Positions 1 through 9,626 are shown, numbered from the stretch's first letter. The stretch is 64,000 bases of DNA from a bacterium (GCA_028275345.1 JAPWUV010000005.1:62001-126000); one strand, 5' to 3'. The notes: generated by a model from the sequence alone, not told the origin. A program made the numbers and translations.

Positions 1-528
1 TCCGGCCTTGAATTCTTTCTCAGCCAGTTTTTCGCGGCATCGACGCAGATACTCCTCGGCCTGGGGTCGGAGTTCGCTGTCCGGATAGTCCTCCAGGAAG
101 ACCTGAAGGGCCTGCACAGCCTTCCGAGTGAATTCCTGGTCGAGGCCGGGCTTCGGGGATAGCTCGAAATAGCTCACCCCGATCTTGAACTGCGCATCGT
201 CGACCCAGCGGCTGTTGGGGTACATTCGGATAAGCCTCTCGTACTCCGCCACAGCGGTCACGTAATCCTTCAGATGAAAGCAGCATTCGGCGAGGTAGAA
301 CTGGGCCTCGTCCGCGAGAGCCGTCCCACCGCTGCTGGCGACGATGATCTGGAACTGGGTCTTCGCGTCCAGGTAGTGGCCTTTGGCAAACATCTCCTTG
401 GCAACTCGCATCCGCTCTTCCGGACTGAGCCCCGCTCTGAGCTTTCGGTTCGAGCAGCCCAGTCCAGCCAGCAGCACGAAGGCCGCTGCCAGAAGGAAGG
501 CGCCAACGCATCTCCGATTCAAGCCCAT
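1..528 (-). CDS. bamD: Outer membrane assembly lipoprotein BamD (3' end outside window)
   Basis: The visible 176 codons encode a signal peptide with a lipobox-like end (LAGLGC, acceptor Cys near residue 25) followed by TPR-like helical repeats (AKEMFAKGHYLDAKTQFQ, FYLAECCFHLKDYVTAVAEY, YPNSRWVDDAQFKIGVSYF). This is the layout of BamD/YfiO, the essential lipoprotein of the BAM complex that inserts beta-barrels in the outer membrane. The ATG at 528 is preceded by GGGAGA. The frame is open to the window edge, so the C-terminus is missing. It is the last visible gene of a minus-strand envelope group (lnt, PorV-like barrel, unknown secreted protein). A generic TPR lipoprotein is the main alternative. 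Confidence 0.85.
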   Translation of the reverse strand, partial: MGLNRRCVGAFLLAAAFVLLAGLGCSNRKLRAGLSPEERMRVAKEMFAKGHYLDAKTQFQIIVASSGGTALADEAQFYLAECCFHLKDYVTAVAEYERLIRMYPNSRWVDDAQFKIGVSYFELSPKPGLDQEFTRKAVQALQVFLEDYPDSELRPQAEEYLRRCREKLAEKEFKAG

Positions 529-563
529 CGATCTCCCTGGTTGGTCCTGCCGTTGAGAATCCG

Positions 564-1304
564 CTACCGGGTACGGTAGCTGAAAAATAGGAATGTAACC
601 ACCCCCGCAGCGACACCCGCAGCTAAGGACTCCAAGATTCGCCCCGTCCTAGAACCCTTCGGCTTCAAGCGTGCGTAGGTGAACTCGTAGGGACTCTCCT
701 CCAGTCGGCTCAGGTCCTGTTCGCTCACAACGTCGACCCACCGTCGTTCCAAGAGCCCGCCCCACAGGAGATGGCCCCACTCGTCCCGAAGCCATCCGGA
801 GAGCTGGAGGCTCACTTCCCTTTCGAGCGAGTCCGGCGCCATTGCCGGTCGGTGCCGCACGGCGACCGCCAATCGGTCCACGTGGAGAGTCAGCCGATTC
901 CCTCCGGCCGCCGCTTCCGAACCCTCGGCCACTAGTCGGAAGCCCCTCCTCCCCAGCTCCTGGAGGAGCCGCGTCTCCACGAACCAGGCTTCGTCGCTCC
1001 CCTGCGGGCGGACCTCCACGGCCAATGGCACCGAGCGGGAGAGCTCGACCGAATCGAGGAGGACGCTCACTACCTCCCTCAACCCCTCCTCGAACACCTC
1101 CAGATTCGCTCTTGGCTGGGCCCACCCTTCGGCGCCCAACCCCAGCGCGAAGGCCAACAGAAGCACGAGCCGGACACCCGTTGTACGACGACGCGCTCTC
1201 GGCGGTTCAAATGGAGGCGGCACGGATCCCCTCTCCCGCCTCCGCTCGAGGGACCCCGCCCCGCCAGCCCGTTTGGCAGAGTCGCTCCGGTCGCGCCCGC
1301 TCAT
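564..1304 (-). CDS. Exported protein of unknown function with C-terminal membrane segment
   Basis: I do not recognise this family. From the ATG at 1304 the protein has 246 residues: a basic, Pro/Arg-rich N-terminus of about 43 residues, a hydrophobic signal-like stretch (VLLLAFALGLGAEGWAQ), a soluble alpha/beta-looking region, and a C-terminal hydrophobic segment (LAAGVAAGVVTFLFFSY) ending in basic residues. A GTG at 1223 behind GGGAGAGG would give a more normal signal peptide and may be the true start. It sits between the PorV-like barrel (18 bp upstream) and bamD (35 bp downstream), so an envelope role is likely but unproven. It does not look like LptE. Confidence 0.7.
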   Translation of the reverse strand: MSGRDRSDSAKRAGGAGSLERRRERGSVPPPFEPPRARRRTTGVRLVLLLAFALGLGAEGWAQPRANLEVFEEGLREVVSVLLDSVELSRSVPLAVEVRPQGSDEAWFVETRLLQELGRRGFRLVAEGSEAAAGGNRLTLHVDRLAVAVRHRPAMAPDSLEREVSLQLSGWLRDEWGHLLWGGLLERRWVDVVSEQDLSRLEESPYEFTYARLKPKGSRTGRILESLAAGVAAGVVTFLFFSYRTR

Positions 1305-1321
1305 TTCTCGCCCAACGCACT

Positions 1322-2347
1322 TCACAGGGACACCAGAAACGTAACGAAGTGCTCCAACCTCACCACACCCCCTCCCGTCAGCTCGGTACGAACTGCGTAG
1401 TTGAGCGCGAAGGAGCGATCCGGCGCCAGAGGCTGGCCCTGTCCGAAGAGGCCGAGCCCGAAGGAAATCCATGGCCGCTCCTCTTCTGAGGGCCGAAAGA
1501 ATCCCGCTCGCAGCGCCAGATGGCGCCACGGCACCAGCTCGCTGCCGAAATGGAACTCGCGAACCGCAGGTTTGCCCTCATCCGAGAGGTTCCGCACATC
1601 GAGCGAAAGGGAAAGCCAACGTCCCCAGCGCTTGGAAAGGCCGAGGTTCAAGGTCCCATCAGGCAGCCGCCCCTCTTCCAGCATCCGAGCACGGGCTGGC
1701 GGAGGAAATCCCAAATAGGCAAGACCGAACTGCAAGCCTGCGTGCGATGTGAGCAGTACCCCGTAGCTCACAGCCACATCGCGCACCACGGAGTTGGAAT
1801 CGCGGCTTTGCCCGTAAAACACATTCAACCCGAAGGCCACCTCCCGCTGCAATCGGAGACGAGCGGCGAAATAGCCGCCATGCCGTTCAGGAAAGCGCTC
1901 CAAGCTCCCCCGCCTTGCTTCGGCGGGGGGCTCCAGGTTTTCGCCCAGCGCCACAAGGGCATCTACCAAGCCGAGGCGGGCCGTGAGCCCCTTGATCACC
2001 AAGCCCCCTAATGCCGCACGCTCTGATACGTCCAGACCCCGCCAGTCAGGCCGGTGCCGCCAATCCAGCGCGAGGCAAGCCGCGCTGGCGACATCCAACA
2101 CCAGCGCCACCCGCAGAGGCTGGTTGTAGCGGGAAAGCTCCAGCGCCGCGGGATTGTAAAGCACCACGTCAAAGTCGCCCTTCAAGCTTGTAACCGCACC
2201 CCCCAGGGCCACCGCTCGCGAAGCGCTGTACCCAACGGTGCAAGCACGATGATCCCATTCCCCCCGGGCCGCCGCGGGAAGCGGGAGGAGAAGGCTCACA
2301 AGAGCTGCACCCAAGGCGCCCATGCAGGTTTTCCCTGGAACCCTCAT
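1322..2347 (-). CDS. PorV/UPF0164-like outer membrane beta-barrel protein
   Basis: 341 residues with a signal peptide (MRVPGKTCMGALGAALVSLLLPLPAAARG). The mature part is made of alternating amphipathic strands with the N-terminal signature of PorV/UPF0164/FadL-like barrels: a Gly-rich ALGGA segment followed by YNPAALELS. Family knowledge places these as 14-stranded outer-membrane barrels; PorV itself shuttles type IX secretion substrates, but no type IX gene is in this window, so that role is not claimed. The ATG at 2347 overlaps the lnt stop codon (ATGA), which suggests coupled translation. A second member of the family lies at 13291-14322. Confidence 0.75.
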   Translation of the reverse strand: MRVPGKTCMGALGAALVSLLLPLPAAARGEWDHRACTVGYSASRAVALGGAVTSLKGDFDVVLYNPAALELSRYNQPLRVALVLDVASAACLALDWRHRPDWRGLDVSERAALGGLVIKGLTARLGLVDALVALGENLEPPAEARRGSLERFPERHGGYFAARLRLQREVAFGLNVFYGQSRDSNSVVRDVAVSYGVLLTSHAGLQFGLAYLGFPPPARARMLEEGRLPDGTLNLGLSKRWGRWLSLSLDVRNLSDEGKPAVREFHFGSELVPWRHLALRAGFFRPSEEERPWISFGLGLFGQGQPLAPDRSFALNYAVRTELTGGGVVRLEHFVTFLVSL

Positions 2348-3918
2348 GTCAATCCCGACGTGGACAGCCTCTTCCACACAGCCCGCCTTCTCAAGCCGAG
2401 CACGAAGGGAATGACATTGGCGCACGTCACCCCCACTCCGAAGACATTTCCGTGCTTCAAGTAGAAAGTCTCATCTCGCCGCAGCTCCACCTCGCCGATC
2501 ACCACAGCTTCGCGGTACAACTGGGTGGCATCGAGCATCCGCCCGAGGGGATCGATGAAGCAGCTCACGCCGGTATTGGCGCATCGGGCAACCCAGCGTC
2601 GGGTCTCGATGGCACGGAATACCGCCGCCCGAGCATGCTGGTACGGACCGGAGGTCTTCCCAAACCAGCCATCGTTGGTGATCACCACGAGGAATTCCGC
2701 CCCTCCCCGCACGAATCGACGCACGAGATCCGGAAACACGCTCTCGTAACAGATCACGGTGCCGAAGCGGACTCGTCGGACGCTGGAATCGGGCAGAACG
2801 ACCAGCGGAGTCTCGAACAGCCGCACTCCGGGACCGGGTGAGAAATCGCCCTCCCCCATTTCGAGCTTATCCAAGAGCTTCTTGAACCAGCCCAGCGCCC
2901 CCTGGTAAGGAACTCGTTCCCCGAACGGGACCAGCTGGATCTTCGCGTACCACTGGATTTCGGTCCGGCCCGGCTCAAAGAGAAAAGCCGCATTGTAGGT
3001 GCGCAGAACACCTCCCGGACCGTAGTCGTAGTCGGGCGCTCCAGACAGCACTGGGCTAGCCCACTCCTCCACGTGTTCGCGCATCCATCGGAGATAGCCT
3101 TCCTCGTGGCGGATGTACAAGGGGAGAGCCGTCTCCGGCCAGACAACCAACGCCGGTCGGTGATGTACGGCCTCGGCGGTGAGCCGCTCGTAGGTGGCCA
3201 TGTTGTCGTCCAGGAAGGCCAGGTCCCACTTCCGGTACGGATCGATGTTCCCCTGAATCAAGGCGAGACGGATCTTCTCGCGAGCCTCGCGGTACTGCCG
3301 GATCACCCACTGGCCATGCAGGTAGGGGACCAGGAACATGGCCGCCAAGAGGAGGAGTAGCAGCCGCCGCTTTCCGGAGCTGGACCCGGGCCGCAGGTAG
3401 TCGTAGACGAGCACATTGATCCAGACCACCCAAAAGCTGACACCGAAGACGCTGGTGACCGAAGCGTACTGGATCAGCCAGGTGTAGTAAGCCTGGGTGT
3501 ACCCGAGGGACAGCCACGGGAAACCAATCTGCCCCAGCGATCGAAGGTACTCAATGCCGGTCCAGAGGAACGGGAGGGCATAGATGAAGCGCGGCCCCAG
3601 AGTCTGGTGCAGCGCGTAATGGCCAGCTCCGTACAGCGCGAAGAACAACGGCAGCACGAGCAGCGCCCCCAAGGCTCCCGGTACGGTCACCCAGCCGATC
3701 CAGTAGAGGGTGGCAAGATGAACGAAGAAGCCAGCCAGATACGACCAGCGGAGCGCCGATCCGAAACCCTTACCCTCCAGCAGGAAAAAGAGAGGAACGA
3801 GGGCCCAATAGGCCAGGAAGCCCAGCCGAAACGGAGGAAAAGCAAGGCCAAAGGCCACGCCCGCCGCGACGGCTAACCAGACGTCAATGGAGCGGAACGA
3901 CTTCCGGAAGTTGGCCAC
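2344..3918 (-). CDS. lnt: Apolipoprotein N-acyltransferase
   Basis: 524 residues. Five or six N-terminal membrane segments (residues about 12-200) precede a nitrilase-like periplasmic domain and a final membrane helix (NVFGVGVTCANVIPFVLGL). The Glu-Lys-Cys catalytic triad can be placed: Glu262 in VVWPETALP, Lys326 in YAKIQLVPFGE, and Cys390 in TVICYESVFPD. The enzyme adds the third acyl chain to the N-terminal Cys of lipoproteins in the inner membrane, which fits the lipoprotein BamD encoded in the same group. The length is normal for the family. It is coupled to the following barrel gene by an ATGA overlap. Confidence 0.96.
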   Translation of the reverse strand: MANFRKSFRSIDVWLAVAAGVAFGLAFPPFRLGFLAYWALVPLFFLLEGKGFGSALRWSYLAGFFVHLATLYWIGWVTVPGALGALLVLPLFFALYGAGHYALHQTLGPRFIYALPFLWTGIEYLRSLGQIGFPWLSLGYTQAYYTWLIQYASVTSVFGVSFWVVWINVLVYDYLRPGSSSGKRRLLLLLLAAMFLVPYLHGQWVIRQYREAREKIRLALIQGNIDPYRKWDLAFLDDNMATYERLTAEAVHHRPALVVWPETALPLYIRHEEGYLRWMREHVEEWASPVLSGAPDYDYGPGGVLRTYNAAFLFEPGRTEIQWYAKIQLVPFGERVPYQGALGWFKKLLDKLEMGEGDFSPGPGVRLFETPLVVLPDSSVRRVRFGTVICYESVFPDLVRRFVRGGAEFLVVITNDGWFGKTSGPYQHARAAVFRAIETRRWVARCANTGVSCFIDPLGRMLDATQLYREAVVIGEVELRRDETFYLKHGNVFGVGVTCANVIPFVLGLRRRAVWKRLSTSGLT

Positions 3919-4062
3919 CTCCCACCTCTGCCCTGTTGGGCCTCCCGAGCCGGCTCACCCCACGATGTAGACTCAGTTCGGGACTCCCTGGCTATCAAAA
4001 CGGCCCGCCGAAGCAGGCCGACCATCCAAACCCCAATGCCCTCCAGTGGAGGAGACTGTGAC

Positions 4063-4584
4063 TCACCCCCGCCCAGACCCTTGGCCTTCAACGCCTACGG
4101 GCTCCTCCGCGCGGCCTCGTAACCAGTCCAGATAGCTCTGCAGGATCTCCACGGCAGCGGCCTGGTCTACGAGCTTCCGGCAGCGGCTGGGGCGGTGCCC
4201 GGCGTCCCGCAGCTGTCGTTCGGCAGCCATGGTGCTCAGGCGTTCATCCCACGCGCGAATGGGAACAGAAATCCGCTCGGCGAGTCGGGCGATGAAGGCG
4301 CGCGTAGCCGCCGCCCGCTGGCCCTCTTCCCCTCGGAGAGTCAGTGGCATCCCGACGATGACCGCACGGACATCGTACTGGCGGACCAGCTCCACCAGCC
4401 GTTCCAGCCGGCTTTCCTCCGACCCGCCTTCCAGCGTCGTCAGCGGATGAGCCAGCACCCCCAGCGGATCACTGATGGCTACGCCGATCCGCTTCGTCCC
4501 GTGATCCACGCCCAGGTAGCGGCATCCCGCTTCTTTCCCTCCGGCAGCGGCCTGGGTGGATTTCCCTTCCGGATCGGCCGTCAC
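4063..4584 (-). CDS. ruvX: RuvX/YqgF family RNase H-fold nuclease
   Basis: 173 residues. The RNase H-fold motifs are present: LGVDHGTKRIGVAISD near residue 24, WDERLST near 112, and DQAAAVEILQSYL near 139, supplying the acidic metal ligands. YqgF proteins act in 16S rRNA 5' processing and as putative Holliday junction resolvases. The GTG start at 4584 overlaps the stop of the upstream HU gene (GTGA), so the two are co-translated. The first 20 residues are a low-complexity extension; an internal start is possible but no better ribosome site is seen. Confidence 0.92.
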   Translation of the reverse strand: MTADPEGKSTQAAAGGKEAGCRYLGVDHGTKRIGVAISDPLGVLAHPLTTLEGGSEESRLERLVELVRQYDVRAVIVGMPLTLRGEEGQRAAATRAFIARLAERISVPIRAWDERLSTMAAERQLRDAGHRPSRCRKLVDQAAAVEILQSYLDWLRGRAEEPVGVEGQGSGRG

Positions 4585-4928
4585 TTCGTATCTCCCGATT
4601 CGAGCTCGGAGAGGGGCTTCTTGAGGATTTCTTTGAGAGCTTTGCCCGCCTTGAAATGCGTCTTCCGGCGAGCAGGCACGTAAATGATCTCCCCCGTCTT
4701 CGGGTTACGGGCTTTGGGCTTCGGCTTGGTGGTCTTCACTTCGAACACCCCGAAGTCGCGGATCTCAATGCGGATCTCCGGGTCAGCCTCGGCCATATAC
4801 GAACGAAGGGCCCGGAACACCCCGTCCACGATGCGCTCGGTCAGATAGATCTTCTCACCGACGATTTCCGCTGTCCGCTTGGCGACGTCCTTCTTCGTGA
4901 TCGTCCGTTTCTTGGCCGATTGCTTCAT
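4581..4928 (-). CDS. HU/IHF family DNA-binding protein (first copy)
   Basis: 115 residues from the ATG at 4928, chosen because AAAGGAG stands just upstream. The HU fold is clear: helical N-terminus (TKKDVAKRTAEIVGEKIYLTERIVDGVFRAL), then IRDFGVFEVK and the DNA-binding arm RNPKTGEIIYVPARRKTHFKAG. HU proteins bend DNA non-specifically; IHF binds specific sites, and sequence alone does not separate them here. It has a Lys-rich N-terminal extension of about 12 residues. It lies downstream of the (p)ppGpp synthetase and is translationally coupled to ruvX. A second HU-like gene is at 24353-24667. Confidence 0.92.
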   Translation of the reverse strand: MKQSAKKRTITKKDVAKRTAEIVGEKIYLTERIVDGVFRALRSYMAEADPEIRIEIRDFGVFEVKTTKPKPKARNPKTGEIIYVPARRKTHFKAGKALKEILKKPLSELESGDTK

Positions 4929-5033
4929 CGATCCGACTCCTTTGCGTTGACCTCCTGATGTCTCCTCTCGATCCCTTTTCGTCCATGGCCCGCTTGCATT
5001 CCTCAACCTCCCATCGGTTCACCCGAAACGGCT

Positions 5034-7289
5034 TTACACTGAGGCCTCTTGTCCCTCCCCGTCCACTGAACCCTCCATGCGGGAGACATTCAGCACCCCC
5101 CTCACTTTACGGATCTTATGAATCACTCTCGTGAGGTGAGAGAGATTCCTCACCTCGATGATGAAAGTCCCCGAAGCGACGGAGTCCACTGCCTTCATCT
5201 CCGCACTGACGATGTTTGTGTCCACGCTGGCGATCGCTTGGGAGATGTCGGCCAAAAGTCCTTTCCGGTTCTCCCCAAGCACCCGCAGACTGGCCAAGAA
5301 TTGGTGGTCCTTGCTGACGTCCCATTCCACTTCGATGTAGCGGTTTGGGTCCTCCATCATGGCCAGCAGGTTTTTGCAGTCGGCGCGGTGAACGACGATG
5401 CCTCGTCCGCGGGTGATGAAGCCGACGATCCGATCCCCTGGCACCGGCTGGCAGCACTTGGCGAAGTGGATGAGCATGTCCCGCACGCCATCCACCCGAA
5501 CCCCCTTGGCCGAACCGCGCGCCTTCTCCAGGAATCGCTGGAAGATGGAGTCTTCCTTGGCCTTCTCGATCTTCTCCGGCGAGAGCTTGCGCGCGATGTT
5601 CTCCACGGAAAGATCGCCGCGCCCCACCGCGGCGTACAGCTGCTCTACATCCGACAGCCCAAAGGACTGCGCGATCTCCTCCAGCTCCTGATCATCCTTG
5701 GGGATGCGGAACCGCTTGAAGAAGCGATTCACGATCTCCTGGCCGAGCTGGACGCTTTGCTCGTATTGGGCCTCGCGGAGCCAGCGCTTGATCCGGCTAC
5801 GGGCTTTGGAGGTCTTGACGAACTTCAGCCAATCCGGATTCGGCTTCTGATTGTGGCTGGTGATGATCTCGACGCGGTCGCCGCTTCGCAGCTCGTAATC
5901 CAGCGGGACGATGCGCCCATTGACCTTCGCCGCCAAGCAGTGGAGGCCGATGTCGGTGTGTACGGCAAAGGCAAAATCGACGGGAGTGGCCCCCTTCGGG
6001 AGCTTCAGGAGATCGCCCTTCGGGGTGAACACGAAGACCTCGTCCTGAAACAGCTCCACCTTGAGGTCTTCCAGGAATTCCCCCGAATCATGTGCATCCT
6101 GCTGCCATTCGAGGATTTGCCGCAGCCAGACCAGGTGCTTGTCCAGTTCCTCATCGGTCTTGCCCTCCTTGTAGCGCCAATGGGCAGCGATCCCCTCCTC
6201 CGCCGTGCGATGCATCTCGTGGGTGCGGATCTGCACCTCCACCATCTTGCCATCCGGACCGATCACCGTGGTGTGGAGGCTCTGGTACATGTTGGACTTC
6301 GGGGTGGCGATGTAATCCTTGAACCGATCGTGAACCGGTGTGTAGAGGCTGTGGACGATCCCGAGAGCGTAGTAGCACTCCTCCACCTTGTCCACAATGA
6401 TGCGAATGGCAAGGAGGTCGTAAATCTCCTCGAAGGGGAGATTGCGCTTCTGCATCTTCATGTAGATGCTGTAGAAGTGCTTGGGCCGTCCGGTGATCTG
6501 CGCCCTCACGCCGGCCCGGCGCAACTCCTCCTGAATCGGCCTCGCGAAGCGTCGGATGTAGCGCTCCCGCTCCACCCGCTTTTCCGCGATCTTCCGCTGG
6601 ATCTCCTCGTAGGCCGCCGGATCCAGCTCCTTGAGGGCCAGGTCCTCCAGCTCCCACTTGATCCGGGCAATCCCCAACCGATGGGCCAACGGGGCGTAGA
6701 CGTCGCGCGTCTCGATGGCGATCCGCTTGCGCTTCTTTTCCGGCAAATACTCCAAGGTGCGCATGTTGTGGAGGCGGTCCGCGAACTTGATCAGGATGAC
6801 CCGGATATCCCGCACCATGGAGAGGAGCATCTTGCGGAAGTTCTCGGCCTGGCGCGTTTCCAGCTTTTCCAGCCGCAATCCCCCGATCTTCGTGACCCCA
6901 TCGACCAGCTGCGCGATTTCGTCCCCGAACTCCTCCCGGACCTCCTCGAGGCTGATCCCGGTGTCTTCCACCACATCATGCAGGAGGCCTGCGACTACCG
7001 TTACGTGGTCCATCCGGAGTTCGGTCAGGATCTTGGCCACTTCCAGCGGATGCTCGAAATAGGGTGCCCCGCTCATGCGGAGCTGCTCGCGGTGGGCACT
7101 GTAGGCAAAGAGGAACGCCCGCGCCAGCAGATCCACGTCGATGTGCGGGTCATACCGGCGCAAACGACGCAAGAGAACTTGATAGTCCCGGTAGTAGGGG
7201 TTAGCCGTGAGGTATTCCTCAGCCTCCAGGCCTCCGGCTGCTTTCCCCTCGACCACCGCCTGGGATTCCTTTTCGACCGCTTCAGCCAC
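5034..7289 (-). CDS. Bifunctional (p)ppGpp synthetase/hydrolase (RelA/SpoT homologue)
   Basis: 751 residues in the full Rsh order: HD hydrolase domain (LLHDVVEDT, His104-Asp105), synthetase domain (YDLLAIRIIV, RFKDYIATPKSNMYQSLHTTV), TGS domain (VFTPKGDLLKLPKGATPVDFAF), a Cys/His-containing linker (HFAKCCQPVPGD) and a C-terminal ACT domain. Both catalytic halves retain their signature residues, so I infer that it makes and degrades (p)ppGpp. The start is GTG behind GGGAGA. It is the only Rsh in the window and probably drives the downstream HU-ruvX pair in the same transcript. Confidence 0.96.
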   Translation of the reverse strand: MAEAVEKESQAVVEGKAAGGLEAEEYLTANPYYRDYQVLLRRLRRYDPHIDVDLLARAFLFAYSAHREQLRMSGAPYFEHPLEVAKILTELRMDHVTVVAGLLHDVVEDTGISLEEVREEFGDEIAQLVDGVTKIGGLRLEKLETRQAENFRKMLLSMVRDIRVILIKFADRLHNMRTLEYLPEKKRKRIAIETRDVYAPLAHRLGIARIKWELEDLALKELDPAAYEEIQRKIAEKRVERERYIRRFARPIQEELRRAGVRAQITGRPKHFYSIYMKMQKRNLPFEEIYDLLAIRIIVDKVEECYYALGIVHSLYTPVHDRFKDYIATPKSNMYQSLHTTVIGPDGKMVEVQIRTHEMHRTAEEGIAAHWRYKEGKTDEELDKHLVWLRQILEWQQDAHDSGEFLEDLKVELFQDEVFVFTPKGDLLKLPKGATPVDFAFAVHTDIGLHCLAAKVNGRIVPLDYELRSGDRVEIITSHNQKPNPDWLKFVKTSKARSRIKRWLREAQYEQSVQLGQEIVNRFFKRFRIPKDDQELEEIAQSFGLSDVEQLYAAVGRGDLSVENIARKLSPEKIEKAKEDSIFQRFLEKARGSAKGVRVDGVRDMLIHFAKCCQPVPGDRIVGFITRGRGIVVHRADCKNLLAMMEDPNRYIEVEWDVSKDHQFLASLRVLGENRKGLLADISQAIASVDTNIVSAEMKAVDSVASGTFIIEVRNLSHLTRVIHKIRKVRGVLNVSRMEGSVDGEGQEASV

Positions 7290-7379
7290 CGATTCTCCCT
7301 GTTTCCCTCGTCCAGCCTCCAGGTCCTGAGGATCTAACGTCCAGGGTCTTCAACGAGTTGCTGGACCGTGGAGCTGGCT

Positions 7380-8765
7380 TCAGAATGGGACAAATTGCTC
7401 AGCGGGCGGGACCTCCCGCTCGTCGTACCTGGCCAGATTGGCGAAGAGGGCATACTCTTTCACAAAGGCCAGTTCCACGGTGTCGGTCGGGCCGTTGCGC
7501 TGTTTGGCCACGATGATCTCCGCGATGCCCGGCTTCTCCGTCGGTCCGTAGACTTCCGGCCGGTAGATGAAGATCACCACGTCGGCATCCTGTTCGATGG
7601 CACCCGACTCGCGCAAATCCGACAGGATGGGGCGCCTTTCCCCAGCGCGTTGCTCCACCGCACGCGACAGCTGCGACAGCGCCACCACCGGGATGTCCAG
7701 CTCCTTGGCCAAAGCCTTCAGCGCCTGGGAGATCATCGAGATCTCCATCTGCCGGCTTTCGATGCGCCCGGTCCCCCGGATGAGCTGCAGGTAGTCGATG
7801 ATCAAGAGTCCGATGTTGTACTCCGCCTTGGCCCGGCGTGCCTTGGCACGGATTTCCAGAATGGTCTGCGCCGGACGATCGTCGATGTAAATCGGCGCCT
7901 GATCCAGACGCCCGACCGCCATGCTCAGCTTCGTCCACTCGGATGGCTCCAGTCGGCCGGTCCGAAGGAGATGGGCATCGATCCGGGCCTCGCTGCACAG
8001 CATGCGGAGGGTGAGCTGATACCCAGCCATCTCGAGGCTGATGATGCCGACGGGGATCCCGTAATCCACTGCGGCATTGCGGGCGATGTTCAGCGCGAAG
8101 GCCGTTTTCCCCATGCTGGGCCGCCCAGCGATCACGATGAAATCCGACGGCTGAAACCCCGAAGTGATGTTGTCCAGCGCCGGAAACCCGCTCGGAACGC
8201 CGGTGGTCATCCCCCGGCGCTGATGGTAGGATTCGATCACCTCGAACGTCCGGTGCAGGAGCGGGTTGATGTGGCGGAATCCTTCGCGCAGGCGCCGTTC
8301 CCGGAGCGAGAAGATCTTCTGTTCGGCCCCGTCAATGATGTCGTAGATGCTGTCGACGCCCTCGTAGACCTTCTCCTGGATCTCGCTGGTCACGTCGAGG
8401 AGGCGGCGCGCCAGAGCCTTCTCCAGGACGATCTTCGCGTAGTACTCCACATTGGCGGCGGAGGGGACCGTCCGCGCCAGTTCCGTCAGGTAGTAGTTCC
8501 CACCCACCGCATCCAGCTCGTTCCTCCGCGAGAGTTCCTCCGCCACCGTGAGGAGATCCACCGGCTGGTTCTGCTCGAACAGGTGCACCGCCGCATCGAA
8601 GATCTTCTGATGGGCACGGCGATAGAAGCAGCCCGCGTCCAGGATCTCGAGCACCCGGGTGATGGCGTGAGGATCCAAGAGGATCGACCCAAGCACTGCC
8701 ATCTCCGCCTCGATGGATTGCGGGGGAACCCGCTCCCGCAGCTCCGTATCCACATTGGCCGCCAC
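7380..8765 (-). CDS. dnaB: Replicative DNA helicase DnaB
   Basis: 461 residues. The N-terminal primase-interacting helical domain (PPQSIEAEMAVLGSILLD) is joined by a linker to the RecA-like hexameric helicase. Walker A is GRPSMGKT at residues 214-221, Walker B is LLIIDYLQL, and the DnaB signature SQLSRAVEQR is followed by SDLRESGAIEQDAD. The length is typical and there is no intein. The GTG start at 8765 follows GTGGAGG. It unwinds DNA at the replication fork, loaded by DnaC or DnaI-like factors that are not in this window. Confidence 0.97.
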   Translation of the reverse strand: MAANVDTELRERVPPQSIEAEMAVLGSILLDPHAITRVLEILDAGCFYRRAHQKIFDAAVHLFEQNQPVDLLTVAEELSRRNELDAVGGNYYLTELARTVPSAANVEYYAKIVLEKALARRLLDVTSEIQEKVYEGVDSIYDIIDGAEQKIFSLRERRLREGFRHINPLLHRTFEVIESYHQRRGMTTGVPSGFPALDNITSGFQPSDFIVIAGRPSMGKTAFALNIARNAAVDYGIPVGIISLEMAGYQLTLRMLCSEARIDAHLLRTGRLEPSEWTKLSMAVGRLDQAPIYIDDRPAQTILEIRAKARRAKAEYNIGLLIIDYLQLIRGTGRIESRQMEISMISQALKALAKELDIPVVALSQLSRAVEQRAGERRPILSDLRESGAIEQDADVVIFIYRPEVYGPTEKPGIAEIIVAKQRNGPTDTVELAFVKEYALFANLARYDEREVPPAEQFVPF

Positions 8766-8816
8766 GGTCCTCCACTCCTTTGCTTGGGTTCCTCTCCCTC
8801 TCGCCCTACCCCTCGA

Positions 8817-9626
8817 TCATTCGTCCAAAGGGAGGGTCTCCTGCATTGCCTGCACCGAGCCATCCCCCTTGGTCTTGCGCCGCCTTTCTTGCTCCGGCAA
8901 AACCTCCGTTTGGACTGCCGGCATCCCGGCCGCTTCCCTTTCCAGGATCTGGCGATGGAGTTCCACCGCGCGCCGCAGGTCGGAGATCGCAGCGTCGTAC
9001 AGCGAGGGGGTACGGAGCACCGCGGCCGGGTGGTAGGTTACCAGCATGGGGATGCCATGGAATTCGAGCACCGGTCCCCGCAGCCGGTTCAATGGCGTGA
9101 GCACGTCCAGGAGAGCCTGCGCCGCGATCCGTCCCAGACAGACGAGCAGCTTCGGGCGGATGATCTCGATCTGGCGCCGCAGGTACGGCAAGCACTGAGC
9201 CACCTCTTCGGCCAGCGGGTCGCGGTTGCCTGGGGGACGACACTTCAGCACATTGGCAATGTAGACCTCCTCCCGACGCAGACCTACTTCCGCCAGCATC
9301 CGGTTGAGGAGCTGGCCCGCCCTCCCCACGAAAGGCTCGCCCTGCAGATCTTCATCCGCACCCGGGGCCTCGCCGACGAACATGATCTCCGCTTTCTCAT
9401 TGCCCACGCCGAAAACGAAATGGGTGCGGGTACGGCCGAGGGGGCACTTCTGGCAATCGCGGATCTGAAGGTAGAATTCCTGGAGCGGCGAAGGCTTGGG
9501 AGCGTGAGCCCGGAGGATCTGCTGGAGCAGGTCGCGGTCGAGGGCAGGCCCGTCCCCTTGGATCTCCAACTCCAGGGCGAGAATGCGAGCGACCTCCCGA
9601 GCATCTGCAGGCCTGGAAGCTCTCAC
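8817..9626 (-). CDS. Family 4 uracil-DNA glycosylase (Fe-S type)
   Basis: 269 residues. Motifs of the family-4 enzymes are clear: [20 protein letters not shown] near residue 86 and TYHPAA near 197. Four cysteines fit the [4Fe-4S] ligands: Cys58 and Cys61 (CQKC), Cys129 ([11 protein letters not shown]) and Cys145 (QCLPYLRR). The enzyme removes uracil from DNA after cytosine deamination; this family is frequent in thermophiles but not limited to them. The last 40 residues are a charged tail outside the fold. GTG start at 9626 behind GGAGGGTGAGC. Confidence 0.93.
   Translation of the reverse strand: MRASRPADAREVARILALELEIQGDGPALDRDLLQQILRAHAPKPSPLQEFYLQIRDCQKCPLGRTRTHFVFGVGNEKAEIMFVGEAPGADEDLQGEPFVGRAGQLLNRMLAEVGLRREEVYIANVLKCRPPGNRDPLAEEVAQCLPYLRRQIEIIRPKLLVCLGRIAAQALLDVLTPLNRLRGPVLEFHGIPMLVTYHPAAVLRTPSLYDAAISDLRRAVELHRQILEREAAGMPAVQTEVLPEQERRRKTKGDGSVQAMQETLPLDE

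Noticed and set aside
3873-4091. 72-codon minus-strand frame between ruvX and lnt
   Set aside because: It overlaps both neighbours, has no ribosome site, and is Ser/Gly/Arg-rich without a fold.
5118-7337. Long open frame (739 codons) on the plus strand
   Set aside because: It is exactly antisense to the (p)ppGpp synthetase, which has all family motifs. The product is His/Leu/Asp-rich with no known fold, typical of GC-rich antisense frames.
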